Shown: positions 18,678-27,235, counted from the first letter of the stretch. The stretch: DNA of 64,000 nucleotides from an uncultured Saccharospirillaceae bacterium (GCA_947503895.1 CANNFT010000011.1:62001-126000), one strand, 5' to 3'. Program-made: numbers and translations. The notes: generated by a model not told the origin, from the letters alone.

Positions 18678-19337
18678 TTAATATCCATGTCCGTGAAATT
18701 CTTTTTCCGTCACTACTCGGTATGCATTTTCTGCATCGATGTATTCGATCAGTACGATGGCATCATGGCGTGTGAGGCCAAGTGCTTCATCCGCACGGAT
18801 TCTTAGAATGAGGTCTGCGCCACCGGCATTGACGATCGCCTCACCAAATGACATGGAGACGCGAGAAGTTCGAACAACACCGGAAGCCCCTAAAAGCGAA
18901 CGTTCGCTGTTGGTATTGGTTTTTTTAAAAAAGGTTTTGAGAGGCTTAATTAAAACCCCGGTAATGGGAATGGCCAACAAAAATGCCGCCACCATAATAA
19001 CCAGTCCAACGGCGTATCGAATGAGAGTGACGTCTAGTGGGAGCACAATGCCTGTCGTCAGCGCCATGAAATAGCTAATTAGCCAGCAAATGAGAAATAG
19101 GATGGATAACGAAACAGTAACAGGGACGCCGTCTAGCCCGAGTTTAATCAGCACGCCAGCTAACCCACCAATACCGTCGGCCCCATCCATATCCGCATCT
19201 GCATCAAAATCAGCATCAAACATGTCGATATCTAAAAAGCCCAACATAGCAATGAGCCAGTAAGCAAGGAACAGCAATACAAAGAAGCTGTAAATAACGG
19301 TTGGAAATGAAGTAACCAGTGTGGCGAATAGTTCCAT
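18678..19337 (-). CDS. YqiJ/NfeD-like membrane protein with OB-fold tail
   Basis: 219 residues. The N-terminal helix (VIYSFFVLLFLAYWLIAML) leads into a striking acidic stretch FDADFDADADMDGADG, then two further membrane helices (VTVSLSILFLICWLISYF, YAVGLVIMVAAFLLAI). The soluble C-terminal ~75 residues (LLGASGVVRTSRVSMSFGEAI) have the character of the OB-fold of YqiJ/NfeD proteins. These proteins pair with flotillins in operons and probably anchor or cap the assembly. GGAG lies upstream of the ATG, and the stop overlaps the ribosome site of the next gene. The acidic repeat suggests cation binding, which is speculative. Confidence 0.82.
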   Translation of the reverse strand: MELFATLVTSFPTVIYSFFVLLFLAYWLIAMLGFLDIDMFDADFDADADMDGADGIGGLAGVLIKLGLDGVPVTVSLSILFLICWLISYFMALTTGIVLPLDVTLIRYAVGLVIMVAAFLLAIPITGVLIKPLKTFFKKTNTNSERSLLGASGVVRTSRVSMSFGEAIVNAGGADLILRIRADEALGLTRHDAIVLIEYIDAENAYRVVTEKEFHGHGY

Positions 19338-19413
19338 TTAAAACTCCGTCCTTGCAAACCGTAGCCGTTTTACTTTTTCAATTCTACCCAGCGACATTCG
19401 CGCTAGGATTCAT

Positions 19414-19488
19414 GTTCATATGTGAACCGTAGTGTAACGGATGAAAGAACAAAAAAATGTGGCGGCCTTTCTAGTTTCTAATTAGAAA
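19414..19488. promoter_or_regulatory. Palindromes in the gap between pspA-like and yqiJ-like genes
   Basis: The 184-base gap is the longest in the operon. It contains a perfect 14-bp palindrome TTTCTAATTAGAAA (19475-19488) and GTTCATATGTGAAC (19414-19427, 5-bp arms). These could mark an internal promoter or operator, so the flotillin half might be expressed separately from the yjfI-pspA half. No -35/-10 pair is certain. Confidence 0.4.
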
Positions 19489-19521
19489 TTTATCGTTTGC
19501 AATGTTGATCTCAAGGGTAAT

Positions 19522-20208
19522 TTATTGTTTGTTTTTCAGCCGTTCGAGTACGGCTTGTGCATTGGCACCTGAGGCTGTAATGCCAGCCGCCTGCAGCTTA
19601 TTGTCAAGCTCAGCGCCGTTAGCCTCTTCCGCTAATTCTGCCGCCGCTTCCATTTGTGCTTGTCGCTCAGCTTGTTTTTGCTTAATGCGCTCCAGTGAGT
19701 CCATGGCGGTATGCAGCTTTGCTTGGGAGCCACTATAGCGGCTGGCCACTGCGGCCTGTGCTTTTTGCACACTCTCTGTTGCTTTTACGGTATCGGCTTG
19801 TTGTTTTAACCGTTTTAAATGCCCTTCGGCTTGGCTGACGGCTTTGCGTAGGCGCGAGACACTGCGGCCGTACCCTTCACTCACTTCCACTTCAATCGTT
19901 AGCTGTTGTTCTAGGCTGGCAATTTTTTCCGCGACTTCGGTGGCCAGTTGTTCCTCTCCTTTATCCAAGGCTTGCAAAGCATATTGTTCATAGTCTGAAA
20001 TGCTTTTACGGATTCGGGCAACCGATTCTTCTGCCAATTTATGCTTGGCCATGATTTCGGCGAGTGCGGATTTCGAGCGTTTTAATTCGTTGTCCGAGTC
20101 GCGAATTTCTTGGTCTAAAATTCTCAGTGCTTGGCCGTCAACAATGTTTTCGCCTACTTCATTGACGCCGCCGCGCAGCGCAGTGATTAACTTGCTCCAA
20201 ATATTCAT
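19522..20208 (-). CDS. yjfJ: PspA/IM30-family protein, YjfJ type
   Basis: 228 residues, almost entirely alpha-helical coiled coil, starting MNIWSKLITALRGGVNEVGE as PspA-family members do, with the conserved ALRILDQEIRDSD near residue 27. ESCRT-III-like PspA proteins coat and repair damaged inner membrane. The coupling to a DUF2170 gene immediately upstream is the E. coli yjfI-yjfJ arrangement, which marks this as the YjfJ branch rather than the PspF-controlled PspA. AGGGGA precedes the ATG. Downstream, E. coli yjfKLMC is replaced here by flotillin-related genes. Confidence 0.9.
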   Translation of the reverse strand: MNIWSKLITALRGGVNEVGENIVDGQALRILDQEIRDSDNELKRSKSALAEIMAKHKLAEESVARIRKSISDYEQYALQALDKGEEQLATEVAEKIASLEQQLTIEVEVSEGYGRSVSRLRKAVSQAEGHLKRLKQQADTVKATESVQKAQAAVASRYSGSQAKLHTAMDSLERIKQKQAERQAQMEAAAELAEEANGAELDNKLQAAGITASGANAQAVLERLKNKQ

Positions 20209-20245
20209 GTCTTTCCCCTATGTCCTGTTGTTAAGTCTGCGCAAG

Positions 20246-20863
20246 TTAGGCGGCAGTGGTTTCGAGATAGTGGTCGTAGGCTTCACTGGCTTTGATGACG
20301 TTGTCAGCAAGTACTTCAATTTCAAACACGATGTTCGAGAGCAGTGATGTGGAGCTTAAAGCGCCGAACATGGTGTAGTAAGCCTGCCCACCGGGTAGCG
20401 TATCCAAGCTAATGGTGGAGAGAGGAAACAGTTTGTGTGTGCGCAAGATTTCATCATTAAACGCGGCTGGGTTTTTCACGGCCTCATAAGGCCATAGCAA
20501 AGCTTCAACCAATAACTGATCGCCTGAGACGGTGACGAAAACCGGTAGATCTCCATATTCATTCAATGTGATGTGTAGGCTGCTGTCTGTGCCTTCAATG
20601 ATTTCAATCACAGCCTCAGTGGAAAATAACGGCAGCGACTTTAGCGCCTCGTACAGTGAGTGTGTAGTCCAACATTGTGGCGACTTCATGTCGACCTCCA
20701 TTCCTGCTTGTGGAAGAGATTCAGCTGGTTGTCGGAGGATCTTCTCCACAGCCGTAAGCTGTCTGGTGTTCTCGGGCCGGACCCAAACTTCTTTCTTGAT
20801 CAGTCCCAGTTCTCGCAAGCGTTTGCGATAAGCCCGTTGATATTCTGCAGATGATTTTTTCAT
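20246..20863 (-). CDS. yjfI: DUF2170 protein, YjfI type; first gene of the stress operon
   Basis: 205 residues. The N-terminus is basic (KKSSAEYQRAYRKRLRELGL IKKEVWVRP). The rest is an alpha/beta domain with WTTHSLYEALKSLPLFS, ITLNEYGDLPVFVTVSGDQLL and HKLFPLSTISLDTLPGG, typical of YjfI/DUF2170. Its function is unknown; family members are encoded beside PspA-like proteins. The basic first 35 residues look like a short DNA-binding segment, so binding to the three TTACATGTAA sites just upstream is conceivable (inference only). The gene is 37 bases before pspA/yjfJ. Confidence 0.87.
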   Translation of the reverse strand: MKKSSAEYQRAYRKRLRELGLIKKEVWVRPENTRQLTAVEKILRQPAESLPQAGMEVDMKSPQCWTTHSLYEALKSLPLFSTEAVIEIIEGTDSSLHITLNEYGDLPVFVTVSGDQLLVEALLWPYEAVKNPAAFNDEILRTHKLFPLSTISLDTLPGGQAYYTMFGALSSTSLLSNIVFEIEVLADNVIKASEAYDHYLETTAA

Positions 20864-20889
20864 GACCGACTCAATATTCCACTTCTCGC

Positions 20890-20938
20890 CTTACATGTCA
20901 AATATTACATGTAAGTAAATAGTCTTCTTACATGTAAG
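20890..20938 (-). promoter_or_regulatory. Triple TTACATGTAA operator ahead of the stress operon
   Basis: Perfect palindromes TTACATGTAA occur at 20905-20914 and 20928-20937 (the latter extends to CTTACATGTAAG). A third copy, TTACATGTCA (8 of 10), lies at 20891-20900. Starts are 14 and 23 bases apart and 28-75 bases before the first start codon. A possible -35 (TTGACA on the minus strand, 20896-20901) overlaps the weakest copy, with a poor -10 AATATT 17 bases on, so a regulator here would sit on or beside the promoter. Confidence 0.75.
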
Positions 20939-21255
20939 AAAATCACGTAAAACGATTTGCTCATTCGATGAATCAATGAATGAGTGCACAGGGGTGATCG
21001 CGGAACGTAAGTGGTTGCTTACCGTTCGGTCTGCTGAACGCCACTAGTGCTGTAAAGGGATTTAAATACTGGGGGTTGCGACTTCGTCCATTTGTCTGAG
21101 ATTGGGGCATCCTGAAGGCGAACCATATCAATTGGCGAGCCCAGACGTAAGGTTTTGTGGTAAAAAGGCGTAATTTATCTAAATTCGTAAAACCTAGTGC
21201 GAGCGACGATGGGGGCACCGGGTCTTAATCGAATCAAAGAGGCAAAGGATTAATT
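20939..21255. other. Divergent region between the stress operon and a small gene
   Basis: About 320 bases without a convincing gene. Near 21001-21042 an imperfect dyad (GGAACGTAAG and CTTACCGTTC) may form a hairpin. The promoter of the plus-strand gene at 21256 should lie at the right end, but no boxes are certain. Confidence 0.35.
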
Positions 21256-21642
21256 ATGATCATTGAAAGTCAGTCGGACATTATTGTCGGTGTAAGACAC
21301 GCTTTGCTTAAAAATGGTGAAGCCAGTAGTCAGCTGACATTACGAAACGGCTCGTTATTGGTTGTGGCGGAATCAGCCTTGGCCCTTTACCGCAGTGCCG
21401 AAAGCTTAGAAGACCCTTTAGGCAACGGCCTGGTGGCAATGGAGGATATACCGACGGCTTCTCGTCTCTTACAGAAAGAAGGCTTCGTAAAAGAATACCA
21501 AGCGGGTTATATCGGCTTGCATGACGACAAGGTGATTTTAATCACGCCGAATGACATTCAATTATTTAGCTCTAAGTTTGATGCGCTGCGTAATCAAAAT
21601 GAAATTGTGCGACTGCAACTAGCAGGCATCGATTCAGAATAA
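21256..21642 (+). CDS. Conserved-looking cytoplasmic protein, function unknown
   Basis: 128 residues with no signal peptide or membrane helix. It looks like a compact alpha/beta protein: strand LTLRNGSLLVVAESALALY, helix IPTASRLLQKEGFVKEY, strands YIGLHDDKVILITPNDIQLF, final helix KFDALRNQNEIVRLQLAG. I do not recognise a family. It sits between the divergent stress operon and convergent lnt. In pseudomonads one or two small hypothetical genes lie between lnt and leuS, and it could be such a gene; I cannot show homology. Confidence 0.7.
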   Translation: MIIESQSDIIVGVRHALLKNGEASSQLTLRNGSLLVVAESALALYRSAESLEDPLGNGLVAMEDIPTASRLLQKEGFVKEYQAGYIGLHDDKVILITPNDIQLFSSKFDALRNQNEIVRLQLAGIDSE

Positions 21643-21661
21643 AGAGGGCCGTGACCCTCTT
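21642..21661. terminator. Hairpin between convergent genes
   Basis: AAGAGGG and CCCTCTT with a 6-base loop fill the 23-base gap before the lnt stop codon. The stem starts on the last base of the upstream stop codon. There is no long U-tract, but the position between convergent stops suggests a two-way terminator. Confidence 0.5.
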
Positions 21662-21665
21662 CGCG

Positions 21666-23225
21666 TTAAAGGCATTCTTTAGCGCTACTGCCCACTTCAC
21701 GAGTTTTCAATCGAATCAATATTAAAATGCCTAGGCTCAGCAAAATGATGGGCCAGCTGCCCCAGCGAGTAAAAGGTGTAAGTCCCTGCATGACCTGAGC
21801 TTGTGCTTTTAAGACGCCAAATTCGAATTGCGGTATCGCCTGAATAATTTTACCTTTCGCATCAATTAAGGCGGTCACACCTGTGTTTGTGGCTCTTAGC
21901 AGGTAACGTCCATTTTCTAATGCCCGCATTCGGGCACTGCCCAAGTGCTGCAGAGGGCCAATCGAGCGACCAAACCAAGCATCATTACTGATGGTCACCA
22001 TTATGCCGGCTTCTTTTGCCATGTCTGCTACAAAATCTGGGTACACCACTTCGTAACAAATAAACGGAGCAATACGGTAGTCCGTCTCATCTACCGTCGC
22101 ATGCAATAAAGGTTGTTGGGCCTCGCCGGTTCGAAACTCAGACATGGGAATATTGAAAAAAGCCAGCAACGGACGCCAGCTTTCTGGCAGTGGCATGTAC
22201 TCACCAAACGGCACCAATTTCTGTTTGTGGTAAATGCCGGCGCCGCTGCCCAGCGCTAAAATGCTGTTATGATAAGCGCCCGGATAAGGTTCTTCAGCAC
22301 CTTGTTGATAAGGGATACCCGTGATTAGGGTGGTTTGATGCGAAAGTGCTTGTTCATCTAAAAAACCTAAGTACTCCTTACCCTGATGGTATAGCACGGT
22401 GATGGCTGTCTCTGGCCAGAGGATTAAGTCGGCATCCCAAGTGCCTTCACTGGCGCTGCGATACTTTTCGAGCGTGGGGTAGATTTCTTCAGGCAGCCAT
22501 TTTCGATCTTGTGCGATGTTGCCTTGAATAGCCGCAACCGATAACGGCTGGTCGGAGATCGGTTGTGTCCATTGAATGTGTTGTAGGGCCCAGCCGCTGG
22601 CCCAAGGGACGGCGAGCACGCTCAATGCTAATGTCAGTCCCAAGCCGGCGGGGCGTTGTTTTTCTGATAACACGTTGGCGATCCAGGCAGCGCTGGCTGC
22701 CACGATAAAACTCAGACCATAGACACCTAATACGGGTGCCCAGCCCGCTAATGGCGAGTCGATGTATCCGTCACCAATAAAGAGCCAAGGAAACCCTGAA
22801 AGAAACCAACTTCGAAACCATTCTGCGAGTGCCCAGAGTGCTGCGAAGCTTAGCCAAGCGTGAGGTAAATGTTGAAACCAACGTTGGTAGGTGCCCGTTA
22901 ATAGCGCAAAAAACCAGGCTAATCCCGCGACGAACCCCAATGTCATCAGGACAGCTGGAACGGCAGGCGTAAAGCTGTGCACGTGAATGCTAATGTAAAC
23001 CCAACTCACGCCCACGGCATAGGCACCAAAACCAAACCACCAGCCGCGCCACATGGCGGATCGACTTGGCAGCTGCTTTATACTGAAGAACAGGCCTGCG
23101 ATGCTGATGATGCTGATGGGCCAGATATAATAAGGCGCAAGGCTAAAAGGTAGGCTTGCACCCATTAAAAGCGCAAAAAAATGGCCTGGAAATCCAGGCC
23201 TTTGTATCCATTCAATGTACTTCAT
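21666..23225 (-). CDS. lnt: Apolipoprotein N-acyltransferase
   Basis: 519-residue inner-membrane enzyme that adds the third acyl chain to the lipoprotein N-terminal cysteine. About six N-terminal helices (FFALLMGASLPFSLAPY onward) precede the periplasmic nitrilase-fold domain with catalytic Glu in LWPETAITV, Lys in KLVPFGEYMP and Cys in PFICYEVVYPD. A final C-terminal helix (WPIILLSLGILILI) follows. Length is normal. It is the last gene of the miaB-phoH-ybeY-corC-lnt block, 20 bases after corC. Certain by motif and context. Confidence 0.97.
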   Translation of the reverse strand: MKYIEWIQRPGFPGHFFALLMGASLPFSLAPYYIWPISIISIAGLFFSIKQLPSRSAMWRGWWFGFGAYAVGVSWVYISIHVHSFTPAVPAVLMTLGFVAGLAWFFALLTGTYQRWFQHLPHAWLSFAALWALAEWFRSWFLSGFPWLFIGDGYIDSPLAGWAPVLGVYGLSFIVAASAAWIANVLSEKQRPAGLGLTLALSVLAVPWASGWALQHIQWTQPISDQPLSVAAIQGNIAQDRKWLPEEIYPTLEKYRSASEGTWDADLILWPETAITVLYHQGKEYLGFLDEQALSHQTTLITGIPYQQGAEEPYPGAYHNSILALGSGAGIYHKQKLVPFGEYMPLPESWRPLLAFFNIPMSEFRTGEAQQPLLHATVDETDYRIAPFICYEVVYPDFVADMAKEAGIMVTISNDAWFGRSIGPLQHLGSARMRALENGRYLLRATNTGVTALIDAKGKIIQAIPQFEFGVLKAQAQVMQGLTPFTRWGSWPIILLSLGILILIRLKTREVGSSAKECL

Positions 23226-23245
23226 AGCGGCTCTTGTGCGCAGAA

Positions 23246-24103
23246 TTAAGAAGGCTCTTCTACTGGCGTAACTTGCAATAAATGAATTTGACGATTGTTG
23301 GCATTTACGACTTTGTATTCGAATTTGCCAATCTTAATGGTGTCGTCACAGTCAGGTAAGCGGCCAAAGCTGTCAACCACGATTCCGCCGATGGTATCAA
23401 ACTCTGCATCATCAAACTTTGTGCGAAAAGCTGCATTAAAGTCTTCGATGCTGGTGAGCGCTTTGACCATGTAAGTGTTTTCGTCGACCTGCTTAATGAA
23501 GCTGCCCTCTTCGTCAAAATCGTGTTCGTCTTCGATTTCGCCAACGATTTGCTCCAGCACGTCTTCAATGGTCACCAACCCTGCAATGCCGCCGTATTCA
23601 TCAATGACGACCGCCATGTGGTTACGTGTGGCACGAAACTCTTTAAGCAGGACATTTAAGCGCTTGCTTTCCGGTACAAACGTCACTGGGCGAAGTATGT
23701 CTTTCAGTAAAAACTGATCGTGGTTACCGTGCAAAGCTAATGGTAATAAATCCTTCGCCAGTAGTACGCCAAGCACTTCGTCTTTGTTGTCGCCCACTAC
23801 AGGAAAACGGCTATGTGCCGATTCAATCACCATGGGTAAAAATTCTTTAGGGGACTGTGTCGCTGAGACAAAGGCCATTTGCGAGCGCGGAATCATGATT
23901 TCTCGCACTTGCATGTCGGCGACTTGAATAGCGCCTTCCATAATGCTGAGGGCATCGCTGTCGACTAATTGCCGACCTTCTGCTTCACGTAGGATATGTT
24001 TAATTTCTTTTCGGCTTTTAGGATCATTGCCAAAAAAACGCAGGCGTTCCAGCCAGCTAATTGAGGTTTTTCTCGATCGGTCTTCGTTCATGTTTTCAGT
24101 CAA
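23246..24103 (-). CDS. ybeX: CorC/YbeX-family CBS-domain protein
   Basis: 285 residues: N-terminal linker, a CBS pair (about 70-195: MIPRSQMAFVSATQSPKEFLPMV and KRLNVLLKEFRATRNHMAVV, with DEYGGIAGLVTIEDVLEQIVGEIEDE), then a CorC_HlyC domain (205-285). It is a soluble member without a DUF21 membrane part, linked to magnesium/cobalt efflux and Lnt function. The ATG overlaps the end of ybeY by 8 bases. Identification is firm; exact biochemistry is unsettled in the family. Confidence 0.94.
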   Translation of the reverse strand: MTENMNEDRSRKTSISWLERLRFFGNDPKSRKEIKHILREAEGRQLVDSDALSIMEGAIQVADMQVREIMIPRSQMAFVSATQSPKEFLPMVIESAHSRFPVVGDNKDEVLGVLLAKDLLPLALHGNHDQFLLKDILRPVTFVPESKRLNVLLKEFRATRNHMAVVIDEYGGIAGLVTIEDVLEQIVGEIEDEHDFDEEGSFIKQVDENTYMVKALTSIEDFNAAFRTKFDDAEFDTIGGIVVDSFGRLPDCDDTIKIGKFEYKVVNANNRQIHLLQVTPVEEPS

Positions 24104-24578
24104 TGGCCTGATAAGGATCGGTGTAACCCAGACCCGCTAATATGTCGCGTTCAAGGGCTTCCATTACATCCGCGTCTTCGTCCTTTATATGGTCGTAGCC
24201 GAGCAAATGCAAGCACCCATGTACGACCATGTGTGCCCAATGGGCTGATAACGCCTTTGATTGCTGCTCTGCTTCCTGCGCGACAACCGGGGCACTGATG
24301 ATGAGGTCGCCCAGAAGATTGCCAATTTCCTCGGCCTCTTCTTCGCTAAAGTCGAGGCCTTCCGGGGCTTCGAATGGGAATGATAGAACATTGGTGGGGT
24401 TGTCTTTTCCACGATACGCTAAATTTAAGGACTGGCTTTCATCGTTATCCACAATGCGAATACTCAGTTCAGCCTCCGCGCGAAAAGAAGACAGTGCCGC
24501 ATCGACCCAAGACTGAAAATCGCCCTCGCTCGGAAGTGCTGCAGCCTCACTGGCTACCTGTAAGTCGAGGTATATCAT
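24096..24578 (-). CDS. ybeY: Endoribonuclease YbeY
   Basis: 160 residues with the zinc-binding motif HGCLHLLGYDH (H3xH5xH), the hallmark of YbeY, a metal-dependent RNase in 16S rRNA maturation and ribosome quality control. NVLSFPFE is also conserved. Overlaps by a few bases with phoH upstream and corC downstream indicate coupled translation. Normal length. Confidence 0.96.
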   Translation of the reverse strand: MIYLDLQVASEAAALPSEGDFQSWVDAALSSFRAEAELSIRIVDNDESQSLNLAYRGKDNPTNVLSFPFEAPEGLDFSEEEAEEIGNLLGDLIISAPVVAQEAEQQSKALSAHWAHMVVHGCLHLLGYDHIKDEDADVMEALERDILAGLGYTDPYQAID

Positions 24579-25618
24579 GACGGATTGCTATTATCTCGTT
24601 TGCTGTCAAATTGATCATAAGCTTCGACAATGCGCTGCACCAACGGATGTCGCACCACATCTTTGTTTGCGAAGTGAGTGAAGCCGATGCCTTTCACGTC
24701 TTTTAAGACGTTCATGACATGCACCAAGCCAGATCGTTGTCCTCTTGGCAGGTCAATCTGCGTGACGTCGCCCGTAATGACGGCTTTTGAGCCAAATCCA
24801 ATTCGAGTCAAAAACATTTTCATTTGCTCGGGGGTGGTGTTTTGGCTTTCGTCGAGAATGACGAATGAATTGCTCAACGTACGGCCACGCATATAAGCCA
24901 AAGGGGCGATTTCGATAATGTTGCGTTCTTGCAGTTTGGTGACCTGCTCATAACCGAGCATATCGTGTAACGCATCATAGAGTGGTCGTAAGTAAGGGTC
25001 GATTTTTTGCGCAAGATCGCCGGGGAGAAAGCCGAGTTTTTCACCGGCTTCAACGGCTGGACGCACCAGCAGTATACGCTGCACATCGTCCCGCAGGAGT
25101 GCTTCTACTGCACAAGCCACTGCAAGATAGGTTTTACCGGTGCCGGCAGGGCCGACGCCAAAATTAATATCATGATCCAAGATCGTGCGCACATAGCGCT
25201 GTTGGTTGGGGCCACGAGGCTTTAACGCCAGCTTGGGCGTTTTAATGATGATGGGCCGCTGATTGCTTGGGTCCGGGTCGCGCTCTTCAACGTGAGAAAT
25301 TTCAACATCGGCTTCCAATAACAACAAGTGTATAAGATCGGCGCCGATTTCAGTGCCATTGTGCGTTTCACGGTAGAGTCGTTGAATGATGTCTTCGGCG
25401 TAGCCTATGGCGGATTCTGCGCCGGTTATTTGAAATTGATTGCCTCGATTAAACACTTTAACGCCAAAGTGTTGGGCGATTTGTTTGATGTGGCTATCGA
25501 GGTGTCCGCACAAGTTGGCGAGCCGGCGTGCATTATCCGGCTCTAAGGAGAAGTGTCGTTGTGCTGGCGATGAGTCTTCCGCTGTACTGTTGCTCATAAG
25601 GTCGGGTACGTCGCTCAA
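24575..25618 (-). CDS. ybeZ: PhoH-like ATPase (YbeZ)
   Basis: 347 residues. The N-terminal part is KH-like (LSSHIKQIAQHFGVKVFNRGNQ-type region), then a P-loop domain with Walker A GPAGTGKTYLA and Walker B-like SFVILDESQN. PhoH/YbeZ is an RNA-associated ATPase that works with YbeY. It starts 23 bases after miaB and overlaps ybeY by 4 bases. Start ATG 25618. Confidence 0.95.
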   Translation of the reverse strand: MSDVPDLMSNSTAEDSSPAQRHFSLEPDNARRLANLCGHLDSHIKQIAQHFGVKVFNRGNQFQITGAESAIGYAEDIIQRLYRETHNGTEIGADLIHLLLLEADVEISHVEERDPDPSNQRPIIIKTPKLALKPRGPNQQRYVRTILDHDINFGVGPAGTGKTYLAVACAVEALLRDDVQRILLVRPAVEAGEKLGFLPGDLAQKIDPYLRPLYDALHDMLGYEQVTKLQERNIIEIAPLAYMRGRTLSNSFVILDESQNTTPEQMKMFLTRIGFGSKAVITGDVTQIDLPRGQRSGLVHVMNVLKDVKGIGFTHFANKDVVRHPLVQRIVEAYDQFDSKRDNSNPS

Positions 25619-25641
25619 TCGTTAGTGATGTAAAGAGTACG

Positions 25642-26982
25642 TCAGAATACGCCCTCTTCCAATAATAATGTACCGCGAAGGCTGTTCGGTAGGGCCTCTT
25701 CGATACGGGTTTTGACGAACTTGCCAATCAAGCTGGCATCATCGCTGCGGAAATTCACCACGCGATTATTTTCCGTCCGTCCTTGCAGCTGGCCCGGGTC
25801 TCGCTTAGAAACACCCGTCACTAGGATGGTTTCGGTGTTCCCCACCATGCGGCGGCCAATTTGCAACGTATTCTGAATAATGCGATCTTGTAGAATGGCG
25901 AGGCGCTGTTTCTTCACCTCTTCCGGTGTATCGTCTTCCAGCTCCGCAGCTGGCGTGCCGGGGCGCGCGCTATAGACAAAACTGAAGGAGTGATCAAAGC
26001 CGATTTCAGCGATGAGGTTCATGGTATCTTCGAAATCTTCTTGGGTTTCACCGGGAAAGCCAATAATGAAGTCAGAAGATAGGCTAATGTCAGGGCGCAA
26101 TTGTTTAATACGATTGATTTTATCAATGTACATGTCAATTTCATGGCCACGCTTCATGGCGCTCAAAATGCGATTTGAGCCACTTTGTACCGGAAGATGC
26201 AGATGGCTTACCAGCTCAGGTACTTCTGCGTAAGCTTGAATTAGGCTGTCGCTGAACTCTACCGGATGGGAGGTGGTGAAGCGAATGCGATCAATGCCTT
26301 CGATATCCGCCGCGGCGGTGATCAACTCGGCTAAATCGACGGTCTCGCCGTCTTCGACCAACCCTTGGTAGGCGTTGACATTCTGCCCAAGAAGGTTGAT
26401 CTCGCGCACCCCTTGCTCGGCCAGCGATTGAATCTCTTTCATCACGTCGGCAAATGGCCTGCTGACTTCTTCACCACGGGTATAAGGGACGACGCAGAAT
26501 GTACAGTATTTGCTGCAGCCTTCCATGACAGAGACAAACGCGGAAGCGCCTTCTACCTTTGGCGCCGGCAAGTGATCAAACTTTTCAATTTCAGGGAATG
26601 TGATATCCACCACCGGTATCTTATTGGCAGAGGCATCAATGAACTGAGGTAGGCGATGTAAGGTTTGCGGGCCGAATACCATGTCGACTTGCGGTGCACG
26701 CTTCATAATGGCGTCACCTTCTTGGCTGGCCACGCAGCCACCGACACCAATAACCAAGTCTTTGTTCTTATCTTTGAGTTTCTTCCAACGACCCAGCTGG
26801 TGGAAGACTTTTTCCTGTGCTTTTTCACGGATTGAGCAGGTGTTCAGTAGCAGAACATCAGCTTCATCTGGATTATCTGTCAGCTCCATCTCATGGGACT
26901 CACCGAGCAGGTCAGCCATGCGGGAGGAGTCATATTCGTTCATCTGACAACCATGGGTTTTGATGTACAGCTTTTTAGCCAC
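25642..26982 (-). CDS. miaB: tRNA-2-methylthio-N6-isopentenyladenosine synthase
   Basis: 446-residue radical-SAM methylthiotransferase acting on A37 of tRNAs reading UNN codons. The N-terminal UPF0004 domain (KTHGCQMNEYDS) carries the auxiliary cluster cysteines. The radical SAM motif is CSKYCTFC in EGCSKYCTFCVVPYTRGEE. The C-terminal TRAM domain includes LQGRTENNRVVNF. It leads the miaB-ybeZ-ybeY-ybeX-lnt operon. Length and motifs are complete. Confidence 0.98.
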   Translation of the reverse strand: MAKKLYIKTHGCQMNEYDSSRMADLLGESHEMELTDNPDEADVLLLNTCSIREKAQEKVFHQLGRWKKLKDKNKDLVIGVGGCVASQEGDAIMKRAPQVDMVFGPQTLHRLPQFIDASANKIPVVDITFPEIEKFDHLPAPKVEGASAFVSVMEGCSKYCTFCVVPYTRGEEVSRPFADVMKEIQSLAEQGVREINLLGQNVNAYQGLVEDGETVDLAELITAAADIEGIDRIRFTTSHPVEFSDSLIQAYAEVPELVSHLHLPVQSGSNRILSAMKRGHEIDMYIDKINRIKQLRPDISLSSDFIIGFPGETQEDFEDTMNLIAEIGFDHSFSFVYSARPGTPAAELEDDTPEEVKKQRLAILQDRIIQNTLQIGRRMVGNTETILVTGVSKRDPGQLQGRTENNRVVNFRSDDASLIGKFVKTRIEEALPNSLRGTLLLEEGVF

Positions 26983-27235
26983 GGCTTCGAACCACTCATG
27001 CGAAATATATTTGGGCGCGCATTATAAACCTATGTCTACATTCTGCCCAGTTTTGCATGCAATTCCATTGCAATCTGGTCTCAGGTTCTGCTTTATCCCG
27101 CTTGGATCGTTGAATTTGACCGTTGAGACTGCGGAGCAATGCATGGACGGGCAGACAGAGTCTTAGGCGAACGAAATGGCTTCTGATAAACTGTTCGGCT
27201 TATTTTGAATTAAATCGGTAGTGGACACAGGCTAG

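Noticed and set aside
20864..21000. Sigma54 promoter for the PspA-containing operon
   Set aside because: No TGGCAC-N5-TTGCA element was found, consistent with YjfJ-type rather than PspF-controlled PspA.
20973..21218. Minus-strand frame of 81 codons upstream of the stress operon
   Set aside because: No ribosome site, and it lies in the promoter gap between divergent genes.
23500..23600. Plus-strand frames inside corC, ybeY and phoH
   Set aside because: Shadows of strongly conserved minus-strand genes.
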